Source: JBNJGB01 sp051747385
GTDB lineage: Bacteria > Myxococcota_A > UBA9042 > PHBI01 > JACKFB01
Reading direction: 5' to 3'
NCBI GenBank assembly: GCA_051747385.1
Contig: JBNJGB010000062.1
Coordinates: 1-18,082, forward strand
Length of the DNA: 18,082 nucleotides
The position numbers were made by a program, and so were the translations under genes. Below the pieces are notes generated by a model, which was not told where the DNA came from, ran no database searches, and worked only from the letters and a program-made list of their open reading frames with translations. Shown here piece after piece: positions 1 through 7,668 of this stretch. The first letter of the stretch is position 1; every line of letters starts with the position of its first letter.

Positions 1-1
1 G

Positions 2-442
2 AAGAACGCGCCGCGGCGGACCTACGACCTGTCGCGCCAGACGGTCATCGACGGCTTCCCGGAGGGCACCACGGTCCGCTGCCCGACCGCCGAGGAGCGC
101 GAGGCCTGCGAGCAGGGCGGCGACTTCTTCGGCGTCCCCCTCGAGGGGGAGATCATCAGCCGCGAGTGCGACGGCCGGCCCGGCGAGTGCACCTTCGAGT
201 CGGACGACACCTGTGCCGACGGCATCGCCTCCGACGGCCTGCCGCCCAGCCTGCGCATCTACGCCGACTTCATGTGGCAGCGGAGCCCGTTCGAGATCGG
301 CTACTCCACCGGCCTGGAGGGCGGGAAGCAGTCGCCCGGCCGGGACCTGTCCGAGCCGTACTGGATGGCGCGCTTCTACGACTACATCACCGCGGGCGAC
401 GGCCAGGTGCTCGCCTGGGAGGACGTGGGCGCCTGCGACTAG
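2..442 (+). CDS. Hypothetical protein, C-terminal part (5'-truncated by window edge)
   Basis: An open frame enters from the left edge and ends at a TAG at 440-442, giving about 146 residues. I do not recognise the family. The visible segment has five cysteines (in contexts VRCPT, EACEQ, RECDG, GECTF and DTCAD) plus one more just before the end (GACD). That pattern suggests an exported protein with disulfides. Acidic residues and aromatic stretches such as PYWMARFYDYI occur near the C terminus. GC-rich codon use matches the neighbours, which supports real coding. The stop codon is followed after one base by a repeated element that recurs at 15013-15029. No start, signal peptide or upstream context is available. 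Function unknown. Confidence 0.6.
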   Translation, partial: KNAPRRTYDLSRQTVIDGFPEGTTVRCPTAEEREACEQGGDFFGVPLEGEIISRECDGRPGECTFESDDTCADGIASDGLPPSLRIYADFMWQRSPFEIGYSTGLEGGKQSPGRDLSEPYWMARFYDYITAGDGQVLAWEDVGACD

Positions 443-616
443 TGGGGTCAAGCCTACTCATTTCACACTTTCTTCCTCGACGACAGCTCGACGCCGCCGC
501 GCTCAGAGGCGTCCCAGGGCACGGTGGGGCGTCGTCGTCCCCGCCGGCGTGGGAGGTGTCACCGCCGTGGCCGGCGCGCCCGGGGAGGAGCGGAGCGTAG
601 GCCGTCGGCGTCCGGC
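443..616. other. Convergent intergenic gap
   Basis: This 174-bp gap lies between the end of the left-edge plus-strand gene and the end of the minus-strand HDAC gene. Apart from the repeat element at its left side, it contains only GC-rich sequence with short GCCGGC-type palindromes. I see no hairpin followed by a T-tract, so no intrinsic terminator can be assigned for either gene. Confidence 0.5.
444..475 (+). repeat. REP-like dispersed element, copy 1 (17-bp core GGGGTCAAGCCTACTCA)
   Basis: The 17-bp core at 444-460 is identical to the reverse complement of 15013-15029. A looser T/C-rich stretch follows in both copies (TTTCACACTTTC here, CTTCTCATTTTT there). This stretch is clearly lower in GC than its surroundings. 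It starts one base after the stop codon of the left-edge gene and lies in the convergent gap before the HDAC gene. I recall GGGGTCA-type motifs near REP-associated tyrosine transposases in other proteobacteria. That link is from memory and not shown here. Confidence 0.7.
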
Positions 617-1801
617 TCACGTCCACCGGGGCAGGTGGAACGCGGTGGCCCGGCGCACGGCCTCCAGCCCCGGGTCCGGCTCTTCGGCGGGCACCGGGAC
701 GGGCGGAGGGGCGCCGGCGAGCACCTCGACGCAGGCGTGTACGCTCGCGGCCAGGGCCCCGGCGCCGTAGCCGCCCTCGAGCACCAGGGCGAGGCGGCCG
801 TCGGCGTGCCGATCGGCGATGTCGCGCACGACGCCGCAGATGGCGCCGAAGCCGGCCGCGGTCATGGTCATGTTGAGGTCGTCCGCGTGGCCGTCGAAGC
901 CGGCCGAGACCAGCACGAGGTCCGGGCGGAAGGCCTCGGCCACGGGGACGAGGATCTCCCGGAAGGCGGCGAGCACCGCCGCGTCGCCCGAGCGGAAGGG
1001 CAGGGGAACGTTGACGGTCCGCCCCGCGCCGGGGCCGCTCCCGATCTCCTGCAGCGCGCCGCTCCCCGGGAAGAAGGACGGGTCCAGGTGCGTGTCGAAC
1101 AGGAGGACCCCGGGATCGTCCTCGAAGATCTCCTGGGTCCCGTTGCCGTGGTGGGCGTCCCAGTCGACGAGCAGGACGCGCTCGCAGCCGAGCCCCGCCC
1201 GGGCGTGGGCTGCCGCCACGGCCGCGTTGTTGAACAGGCAGAACCCCATGGCCCGGGCGGACAGGGCGTGGTGACCCGGCGGCCGCACGAGGGCCATGGC
1301 CCGCGACGCGGAGCCCTCGACGACCCGCTCGACGGCGCCCACGGCGGCGCCCGCGGCGAGGTGGGCGGCGTCCACGCTGCCCGGGGACACGGCGGTGGTG
1401 TCCGGGTCGAGGAAGGCGTGCTGACCGCGGAGCGAGTCCACCCAGCGCACGTAGTCCGGGCGGTGGACGCGCTCCAGCACCGCGCTCGGCGCGGCGGCTG
1501 GGCGCTCCCAGCGGGAGCCGGGCACCGGGGCTTCGAGGAGGCCGTCCCGTACCGCGGTCAGCCGCTCCGGACGCTCCGGGTGGCCCCACGCCATCCCCGG
1601 CAGCAGCGGGGTCGCGAGGAGCCCCTCGAGGAGGCGGATGCGGTAGTCCATCTCCGCACGCTCCTCCGGCGTCGGGGCGACGGCCGGATGCTCCAGCCGG
1701 GCGCGAAGCTCCGCGAGCCGCTCGGGGTGAGCCGGGTCCCAGCCCTGCGGCTGGTGTGCGAGGAGCCCGTCGTCGTACAGCAGCACGACGTCGTCGGCCA
1801 T
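617..1801 (-). CDS. Histone deacetylase-family (class II HDAC / acetylpolyamine amidohydrolase-like) deacetylase
   Basis: A 394-residue Zn-dependent deacetylase of the arginase/HDAC fold, expected to remove acetyl groups from lysine or polyamine substrates in the cytoplasm. The full active-site set is visible: RPPGHH (173-178, tandem His 177/178), GFCLFNN (186-192), WDAHHGNGT (214-222; Zn ligands D215 and H217), SAGFDGH (299-305; Zn ligand D303) and LEGGY (341-345; transition-state Tyr345). There is no signal peptide. The N terminus is odd: the family's HPERxxRL segment occurs twice, as HPERL at 25-29 and HPERPERL at 74-81, so the first ~70 residues look like a partial duplication. The ATG is preceded by GGAGACGTC, a usable ribosome binding site. 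The gene lies 92 bp behind the barrel gene on the same strand and could be read through from it. The substrate cannot be told from sequence. Confidence 0.93.
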   Translation of the reverse strand: MADDVVLLYDDGLLAHQPQGWDPAHPERLAELRARLEHPAVAPTPEERAEMDYRIRLLEGLLATPLLPGMAWGHPERPERLTAVRDGLLEAPVPGSRWERPAAAPSAVLERVHRPDYVRWVDSLRGQHAFLDPDTTAVSPGSVDAAHLAAGAAVGAVERVVEGSASRAMALVRPPGHHALSARAMGFCLFNNAAVAAAHARAGLGCERVLLVDWDAHHGNGTQEIFEDDPGVLLFDTHLDPSFFPGSGALQEIGSGPGAGRTVNVPLPFRSGDAAVLAAFREILVPVAEAFRPDLVLVSAGFDGHADDLNMTMTAAGFGAICGVVRDIADRHADGRLALVLEGGYGAGALAASVHACVEVLAGAPPPVPVPAEEPDPGLEAVRRATAFHLPRWT

Positions 1802-1893
1802 GACGTCTCCGGAGGTGGTTTGGAGGGCAGTGCACTCAGTCTCCGGGAGGTTCGACGCATTGTCACGCAGCGGGCAGGCCCCTGAACGGTGCG

Positions 1894-3426
1894 TCAGAGG
1901 GCCACGATGAGGCCCACGCCGACGTTGACGAGCGGGGACGGGATCTCCAGCCCCTGCTCCAGGGCCGTGGCGAAGGTCGGCGGGATGCCGAGCTGATCCT
2001 GCAGGTCCGAGACGCCCTCGATCGGAGGGAAGGTGAGGCCGAGGTTGAGCTCGCCGTTGCGGCCGTAGTGGACCGACGCCCAGGCGCTCACGTCGAGCCA
2101 GGTGAGGACCCGCACGCGGTAGTCGAAGCGCGTCAGGAACGAGCGATCGGAGAGGTTGCCGAGGTTGCTCAGGATGAAGCTCGTGTCCTCCCAGGTGCCG
2201 GGGGAGGGCAGGAACCCGTAGACCCCGGCATAGTGGCGGCCCGTGTACAGGGGCACGAAGTCGCCGGTCGCCGACAGCCAGGGGTAGAGGTCGACGTCCT
2301 CGTAGCCCATGCCGTTGTAGAAGTACTCGGCGCCCAGGTAGACGGCGTCGCCGTCACCGTAGCCGAGGCCGATCTCGGCCCCGAGGACGGCGCGGGGGAT
2401 CCAGTCCCCCTCCTGGTCCTCCGGTGTCGGGAACGTGCTGTCCGACAGGGGGTCGCGGAGGGCGAAGTCCCCCTCCCAGCGCGGTCGCTGGACGTCGTGG
2501 AGCACGGCCACCTCGGCCTTCACGTCGACGAGCCCGATGCCGCTGGACAGGGACAGGCCCATCTCCAGGGGTTCCTCGCGCCTGGCGGCCACGGTGGTGG
2601 CGATCTCCGTGGTGCCCACGAGCATCTCCATGCGGAGCGCGCCGCCCACCTCCTCCGGGGAGCCGGCCCCGCCCAGGTCGGCGATGGCGTAGAGGTTCCA
2701 GCCCAGGGACTCGATGGGTACGTGGAGCTTGAGGAGGTCCACGCCCAGGCGCTCGTCGAGGACCTCGAGGGGCTCCTTGAAGCGGCGGTTCAGGAAGTCC
2801 GTCGGGTTCCAGAACCGGCCCGGGCCCCAGCGGAGGGGCTGCCGGCCGAAGGTCACGAACACACGGCGCGCGATGTCGAACTTGATCCAGAGCTGATCGA
2901 GGGTCGTGGTCGTGCGCTCGGCGGGCGCGCCGAAGGTGCCGGCGGCGTCGTCTCCCTCGTCGACCGTGAAGTCGTAGCGCAGGCGCCCCTGGGCGAAGGC
3001 GCGCACCCGGTCGTTGGGCCGGGCGTCCAGGTACACGTCCATGAGGCTCGGGCTCGACAGGGGGGCGTCCTCGGCGGCCATGCCCTCGTAGGCCGCGTAG
3101 TCGAGGCGCAGGAAGAGCCGCCCGCCGATGGCCAGCTTGTCGTAGGCCTCGCCGATGCGGTCGCCCAGGCGATCCCCCAGGCTGCCCGCCGGCGTCTCCG
3201 GACCCTCGCCGCCGAAGATGTCGCGGTCGCGATCGCTGCCGCCCTCGTCGCCCGGAGCGGGACCGAACACGTCGCGGTCGCGCGTGTCGTCGTCGGGCGC
3301 CGCGTCGTCGTCCTCGGCGGGGCCGAAGATCGCCTCGTCCCGCGCGGAGTCGTCGGGGGGCTCCTCCGCGCCGGCCACGCCGGGCACGGCGAGGAGGCAG
3401 GCGAGGGCGGCGACAAAGCGTGTCAT
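1894..3426 (-). CDS. Outer-membrane beta-barrel protein with acidic N-terminal tail, last gene of Lol-like cassette
   Basis: 510 residues. A signal peptide (1-20, cleavage after AGA) is followed by a low-complexity acidic tail (21-80). The tail holds three copies of D-x-[IV]-F-G (IFG 33-35, VFG 53-55, IFG 70-72). The rest reads as alternating amphipathic strands with aromatic girdles, for example GGRLFLRLDY, VFVTFGRQPLRWG and AEYFYNGMGY, ending in a hydrophobic final strand VGVGLIVAL. That is typical of an outer-membrane barrel. The start is fixed by an ATGA overlap with the upstream LolA-like gene; no Shine-Dalgarno precedes it, so expression probably depends on translational coupling. Its position after an ATPase, two permeases and a LolA-like protein suggests it is the outer-membrane acceptor or exit of that system (inference). 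A longer in-frame opening upstream carries no plausible start. Confidence 0.85.
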   Translation of the reverse strand: MTRFVAALACLLAVPGVAGAEEPPDDSARDEAIFGPAEDDDAAPDDDTRDRDVFGPAPGDEGGSDRDRDIFGGEGPETPAGSLGDRLGDRIGEAYDKLAIGGRLFLRLDYAAYEGMAAEDAPLSSPSLMDVYLDARPNDRVRAFAQGRLRYDFTVDEGDDAAGTFGAPAERTTTTLDQLWIKFDIARRVFVTFGRQPLRWGPGRFWNPTDFLNRRFKEPLEVLDERLGVDLLKLHVPIESLGWNLYAIADLGGAGSPEEVGGALRMEMLVGTTEIATTVAARREEPLEMGLSLSSGIGLVDVKAEVAVLHDVQRPRWEGDFALRDPLSDSTFPTPEDQEGDWIPRAVLGAEIGLGYGDGDAVYLGAEYFYNGMGYEDVDLYPWLSATGDFVPLYTGRHYAGVYGFLPSPGTWEDTSFILSNLGNLSDRSFLTRFDYRVRVLTWLDVSAWASVHYGRNGELNLGLTFPPIEGVSDLQDQLGIPPTFATALEQGLEIPSPLVNVGVGLIVAL

Positions 3427-4208
3427 CGAGACTTCGACTCGAGCCAGGCCTTGGTGAACATGTTGGTCTCGAGGGAGGACAGGTCGACCCTGCGCATGAC
3501 GATGGTGGTCTGGTTGCCCTCCTCCACCTCGTCGAAGATGCGGATCTGCTTGGGGAAGTAGACCTCCTCGCCCTTGGACTCGGAGTACTTCTTCGACCAC
3601 TTGGGGTAGTAGACCGTGCGCATCAGCCGCCCGGACAGGGCGAACTCCTGGGCCTTCAGCGGGTTCAGGGACTCCAGGTCCACCCAGAGCTCCATGACGG
3701 GATAGGCGACGTCGGCGTCGTCCTTGGCTTCGAGCTTCAGGTGCCAGGCCTCGTAGGAGCCGAGCTTGGCGGTGCCCACGAACTCCGGCGTATACTCCTC
3801 GGCCAGGCGGGACTCGTCGAAGTCCTGGCGCCGGGAGTCCGTGCCCCCGATGCGCTCGCGCTCCGTGCGGCGCTCCCACTTGCCGGTGGTCGGGTCGTAC
3901 ATGAAGAGGTTGTCGTCGAGGCGGAGGTAGCCCTTGCCGGCCTCGGACTTGGGCTTGAGGAAGAGGATCATGAGCTTGTCGTCCTCGTCGCGGCGGTAGA
4001 CCACCGCCTCGTAGAGGAGGTCGCTGTCCCCCTTCTCCTTCTGCTCGATGTACATGAGCGCCTTGTAGTCGCCCGAGTTGCTCTGCCGATCGTCGATGGT
4101 CTCGAGGATCTCGACCATCCGCCCCGGGGAGAGCTCCTCCTGGGCGAGGGCCGGAGAGGCCAGGCCGACGGCCAGCGCGAGCAGCAGGGCGGGTACGAGT
4201 CGTCGCAT
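3423..4208 (-). CDS. LolA-like outer membrane lipoprotein-sorting protein (periplasmic)
   Basis: 261 residues. A signal peptide ends at ALA|QEE (about residue 22), with no lipobox cysteine, so the protein is predicted soluble in the periplasm. The body matches the LolA_like 'outer membrane lipoprotein-sorting protein' family: KGYLRLDDNLFMYDPTTGKW (93-111), a basic patch with RIGG and RRQDF (119-130), then beta-rich segments YEAWHLKLEA and ELWVDLESLNPLKA. Members fold as a half-barrel that can hold a lipid or lipoprotein acyl chain; that role is family knowledge. The ATG has a strong GGAGG six bases upstream (4215-4219), in the 14-bp gap after permease 2. Its stop overlaps the barrel start by ATGA. 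It probably carries cargo from the permease pair to the barrel. Cargo could be lipoprotein or lipid. Confidence 0.88.
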   Translation of the reverse strand: MRRLVPALLLALAVGLASPALAQEELSPGRMVEILETIDDRQSNSGDYKALMYIEQKEKGDSDLLYEAVVYRRDEDDKLMILFLKPKSEAGKGYLRLDDNLFMYDPTTGKWERRTERERIGGTDSRRQDFDESRLAEEYTPEFVGTAKLGSYEAWHLKLEAKDDADVAYPVMELWVDLESLNPLKAQEFALSGRLMRTVYYPKWSKKYSESKGEEVYFPKQIRIFDEVEEGNQTTIVMRRVDLSSLETNMFTKAWLESKSR

Positions 4209-4214
4209 GGGAAT

Positions 4215-4219
4215 CCTCC
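4215..4219 (-). promoter_or_regulatory. Ribosome binding site (GGAGG) of the LolA-like gene
   Basis: A perfect GGAGG lies six bases upstream of the ATG at 4208, inside the only non-overlapping junction of the cassette. It suggests that the carrier protein is translated independently and perhaps more strongly than the membrane components. Confidence 0.7.
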
Positions 4220-4222
4220 CGG

Positions 4223-5566
4223 CTAACCGACGTGGTGGATGGCGGTGACGGGCTGCATCCGCGAGGCGCGCAACGCGGGCCACAGCGCGGACAGCCCCGT
4301 GAGCGCCGTGAACGCCAGCACGGCCCCCGTCACCTCGAGGGGCGAGACCGTGAGCTGGAGGGTGTCGCTCATGAGGATCGCGCGCACCGCGTCCATGGGG
4401 ATGTGGATCTCCGCGGCGTCCAGCCCCGCGCCGGCGAGGCCGCCCGCGACCCCGCCGAGCGTGGTGGCGCCCAGGCCGAGCACCACCGCCTCGAGCAGGA
4501 ACATGGACAGGACGCGCCCGCGGCTCATGCCGATGGCGCGGAGTGTGCCGATCTCCCCGGTCCGCTCGCGCACGGCGATCCACATGGTGTTCATGATCCC
4601 GACGCCGATGATGACGAGCAGCACGGCGACGAGGATGAGGGAGATGGTGTCGATGGCCGTCACGACCCAGGTGAGGAAGGAGACCTCGTCCTCCCAGGTG
4701 GTGAGGTCCAGCTTCTGGCCGGTCCAGTCCTCTCCCGAGACCGTGTCGAACTTCATCCAGAAGGGGTCGGGCTGGTGGTCCATGACCTTGTGGCCCTCGG
4801 CCTTCAGGACCTCGCGCAGGCGGTCCATGACCGCGGTCGAGCGGTCGATGTCGTCCAGGTAGACCATGACCGCGCCGGTGGTGTCGGGCTTGATGCGGTA
4901 CAGCTCCAGGATGGTCTCCCGGTCGACGAAGATCTGCCAGTTGCTCATGAAGCCCACGTCCTTCACCACCGCGACGATCCGGACCTCGCCCGTATTCGAA
5001 CGACCGTCCATCGTCTCCGTGGTGAGGGTGAGGGTGTCCCCGACGCCGACCTCCAGGCGCTCGGCCTGCGCGGCGAACACCAGCGCCGTGTTCGGCTCGG
5101 CCAGCTCCGCCGGGTCGCCCTCGACGACGTCCGGCCCGTCCTCCACGTACTCGCTCTTCGGCGCGAGCTGGAGCTGGTCCAGGAGCCGATCCTCCTGGGC
5201 CACGTCCACGCCCACGAGGCCCACCGTCAGGGTCTCGCTCGGGCTGATGAGGCGCGCCCAGCCCCGGTGCCGGTCGATGACGTAGTCCAGGCCGTCCACG
5301 TGCTCGCGCACGAGGTCCTTGATGGCCTCCCGGTCCGTGAGGATCGGCGCGGCGTCGCGTGGCGTGAGCTTGTAGAAGCCGCCCACGTTCACGTGGCCGG
5401 AGCTGAGGGTCGTCGCCGAGCGCACGATGGTGTCCGACAGCCCCTGGGACAGCGCCATCAGGAGGACGAGCAGCGCCGTGACGAGCGCCAGCGCCCCGCC
5501 GAGGAGCAGGGTCCGCCGCCGCGCCAGCAGCAGGTTCCGGACCGCGATGGTGAGCAGCGCCTTCAT
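4223..5566 (-). CDS. ABC transporter permease 2, FtsX/LolCE (MacB) type
   Basis: 447 residues with the standard FtsX-type plan: one N-terminal membrane segment (about 19-40), a periplasmic domain (about 45-295), then three membrane segments (about 300-327, 352-382 and 412-432). The cytoplasmic coupling motif ERTGEIGTLRAIGMSRG (334-350) precedes TM3 and the protein ends with the usual P-x-x-A hallmark (WPALRASRMQPVTAI). Length is close to LolC/LolE. These permeases pull lipophilic cargo out of the inner-membrane outer leaflet using a cytoplasmic ATPase rather than transporting through a channel. The ATG overlaps the stop of permease 1 by ATGA and has GAGGGGG upstream. It is distinct in sequence from permease 1, so a heterodimer like LolC/LolE is likely. 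Confidence 0.93.
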   Translation of the reverse strand: MKALLTIAVRNLLLARRRTLLLGGALALVTALLVLLMALSQGLSDTIVRSATTLSSGHVNVGGFYKLTPRDAAPILTDREAIKDLVREHVDGLDYVIDRHRGWARLISPSETLTVGLVGVDVAQEDRLLDQLQLAPKSEYVEDGPDVVEGDPAELAEPNTALVFAAQAERLEVGVGDTLTLTTETMDGRSNTGEVRIVAVVKDVGFMSNWQIFVDRETILELYRIKPDTTGAVMVYLDDIDRSTAVMDRLREVLKAEGHKVMDHQPDPFWMKFDTVSGEDWTGQKLDLTTWEDEVSFLTWVVTAIDTISLILVAVLLVIIGVGIMNTMWIAVRERTGEIGTLRAIGMSRGRVLSMFLLEAVVLGLGATTLGGVAGGLAGAGLDAAEIHIPMDAVRAILMSDTLQLTVSPLEVTGAVLAFTALTGLSALWPALRASRMQPVTAIHHVG

Positions 5567-7668
5567 GCCCCCTCGCTCTGCATGGCCACCACCGGCTGGA
5601 TGCGCGTGGCCAGGACGGCCGGGTAGAGGGTCGACGCCACGCTGGCCACGAGGATGACGACCAGCCCGACGGCGAGCTGTTCCAGGCCCACGGTCGGGTG
5701 CAGCGCGGGTCCCGAGAAGAGGAACACCAGGACGTCCACGCCCTGCGCCGAGATCCCGGCCTCGCCCAGGAACGCGACGACGCCGGCGCCGGCGAGCCCA
5801 CCGGCGCCCCCCGCCACCAGGGCGAGGAGCGACGTCTCCAGCAGGAACATGAGCAGGACGAAGGACCGGGGCGCCCCGATGGCGCGCATGGTGCCGATCT
5901 CGGCGACCCGCTCCATGGTGGCGATGATCATGGAGTTGTTGATGATGACCAGGGCCACCACGAGGATGATGAAGATGGCCACGTAGAGGACGAGGCGCAC
6001 CACGGTGATGAACTGACCGACGAGCCCGGACGCGGTCTGCCAGTCCGTCGCCTGGATGCCGAGGTCCTCCGAGTCCGATACGTCGCGGATGCGGGTCAGG
6101 GTCGTGTCCAGGGTCTCCGGGTCCTCCAGGATGACCGCCGCGTTCAGGGCCAGGCCGTCGCGGACCGTCTCCTGGTCGAAGGTGGCGGCCGAGGCCTCGC
6201 GCTTCCGCTCCACCTGGCCGCGCAGATCCACCTCGGCGAACTCGTCGAAGTCGCTCCCCTGGCCGTCGGACTCCTCCTCCACGAGGTCGTCGCCGCCGAA
6301 CAGCGCGTCCTCCGCCTGCTCGCGATCGACGGCCTCCACGCCCACCGACTCGCGGATGCGCGCCAGCTCCGCGAGCTTCTCGGGGGTCATCTTCCCGTAA
6401 AGCTGGCGGAAGGTGGCCAGGTCGATCAGGTTCTGCGCGCCGGCCATGTCGGACTCCTCGAGCCCGCTGAACCGGAAGATGCCCCAGAGCTTCACGTTCA
6501 CGGACGTCAGGTAGCCGCCGCGGGTGAGCGCGCGCAGGGTCAGTACGTCGCCCACCTCGAAGGGGTAGAGCTGGATGCGCGGCGCCACCACCTCGTAGAA
6601 CTGGCGGTAGCGCTCGTCGAAGTTCGCGTCGTCGATGCGGAGGAAGGCCTGCACCAGGTCGGCCACGTCCCCCTCGACGTCGGGCAGGAGCTCGCGCAGG
6701 TCCGCGGCGAGGCCCTCGGCGTCCTTCGGCTCGAGCTGGAAGGTGATGCGCTGGTACTGCCCCGGGAGCTTCGACGCGCGATATCGGAGGTCCGCGTCCT
6801 CGGCGATGGTGGCGCCCTGCGCGCGCTTGTCTCCGATGCGGTCGAGATCCCGGGCGATCTTGTGCTTGAGGCGCTCCTCCCAGAAGCGCTCGCTCAGCAG
6901 GATCCCTCGCCGGCCGGGCGGGACGGGCTCGCCCCGGACCATCTGGAACCGGTCGAAGTGCTTCGTGAAGGCCGGGATGTCCGTCCCGAGGTAGCGCAGG
7001 TAGACGAGCCGGCTCTCCGACGACAGCGGGGCGATCCGCGTGTCCAGGTACTGGAGCGTCATCTCCGGCTCCCGCTCCATCTCCGCCCAGAACGCGTCGC
7101 TCTGCACGCGGTCCAGGGCCTCCAGGGCCTCGCGGGTCTCCTCGGTGTCCGTGGTCAGCTCGCGCCGCTTCTCGTACTCCCCGCGAAGCTCCGCGGCGAT
7201 GCCCCTGAGGCGGTCGGCCAGGTCGTCCACGAGCGCGTCGTCGCCGGCCCCCACGGCGTCGCGGAGCTGCTGGATGACCTGGTCCATCTCCACGGGCGTC
7301 GACAGGGTCGCCATGCCGAGGCCCATCGGGACCACGGCCTTCACGTCCGGCAGCCCCTCCAGAGCGTCCTCCACGGGCCCGAAGCGCGGGATGTCGCCGA
7401 TGTCGTCGGCGCCCATGAAGCCGCTGCCGAACAGGGCGAGATCGTCGCGCGCCTCCTCGTCCCACACCTGGATGTGCCCCGCGAGGCTGGCGACGATGCT
7501 CTGCTGCATGGACCGCTCGATGGAGTCGAGCAGGGCGGTGCCCAGCACCACCAGGAAGGTCCCGAAGAACAGCAGGGACCCGACGGTGAGGGTCTTGCCC
7601 TTGTGGGTCCACAGGCTCCGCAGGGACACCAGGGCGAGCATCCGCAGGCCGGCGAGGCCCGTCCTCAT
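5563..7668 (-). CDS. ABC transporter permease 1, FtsX/LolE type with enlarged periplasmic domain
   Basis: 701 residues, far longer than the roughly 400 of LolC/LolE. TM1 is at about 28-48 and the C-terminal three-TM bundle at about 550-580, 602-635 and 660-685, with the coupling motif ERVAEIGTMRAIGAPRS (586-602) and the ending YPAVLATRIQPVVAM. The extra length is all periplasmic: a charged helical stretch at about 125-200 that could form a coiled coil, and an acidic, probably disordered loop at about 445-485 containing EDALFGGDD (453-461). That loop resembles the tail motif of the barrel encoded in the same cassette. Residues 60-125 (GHIQVWDEEARDDLALFG and VKAVVPMG) fit the MacB-type periplasmic core. 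ATGA overlaps occur at both ends of the gene, and GAGGGGG precedes the start. Confidence 0.93.
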   Translation of the reverse strand: MRTGLAGLRMLALVSLRSLWTHKGKTLTVGSLLFFGTFLVVLGTALLDSIERSMQQSIVASLAGHIQVWDEEARDDLALFGSGFMGADDIGDIPRFGPVEDALEGLPDVKAVVPMGLGMATLSTPVEMDQVIQQLRDAVGAGDDALVDDLADRLRGIAAELRGEYEKRRELTTDTEETREALEALDRVQSDAFWAEMEREPEMTLQYLDTRIAPLSSESRLVYLRYLGTDIPAFTKHFDRFQMVRGEPVPPGRRGILLSERFWEERLKHKIARDLDRIGDKRAQGATIAEDADLRYRASKLPGQYQRITFQLEPKDAEGLAADLRELLPDVEGDVADLVQAFLRIDDANFDERYRQFYEVVAPRIQLYPFEVGDVLTLRALTRGGYLTSVNVKLWGIFRFSGLEESDMAGAQNLIDLATFRQLYGKMTPEKLAELARIRESVGVEAVDREQAEDALFGGDDLVEEESDGQGSDFDEFAEVDLRGQVERKREASAATFDQETVRDGLALNAAVILEDPETLDTTLTRIRDVSDSEDLGIQATDWQTASGLVGQFITVVRLVLYVAIFIILVVALVIINNSMIIATMERVAEIGTMRAIGAPRSFVLLMFLLETSLLALVAGGAGGLAGAGVVAFLGEAGISAQGVDVLVFLFSGPALHPTVGLEQLAVGLVVILVASVASTLYPAVLATRIQPVVAMQSEGA

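Noticed and set aside
76..97. LFG and RFGP sequences in permease 1 (protein residues 76-97) as further F-G docking motifs
   Set aside because: They lie in the part of the periplasmic domain that I recall as conserved family core, so they are probably structural rather than linear motifs. Coordinates here are residue numbers.
387..1885. Long open frames on the plus strand and in other minus frames over the HDAC gene
   Set aside because: They are Arg/Pro/Gly/His-rich translations typical of out-of-frame reading in 70% GC DNA, with no domain match; the minus-strand HDAC frame has every catalytic motif.
1802..1893. Promoter or terminator between the barrel and HDAC genes
   Set aside because: I found a short palindrome (AGTGCACT) and a repeated CCGGAGAC, but no convincing -35/-10 pair and no stem with a T-run.
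3427..3879. Extension of the barrel frame upstream to 3879
   Set aside because: The added 151 residues are an out-of-frame reading of the LolA-like gene; a signal peptide begins exactly at the ATGA overlap (3426).
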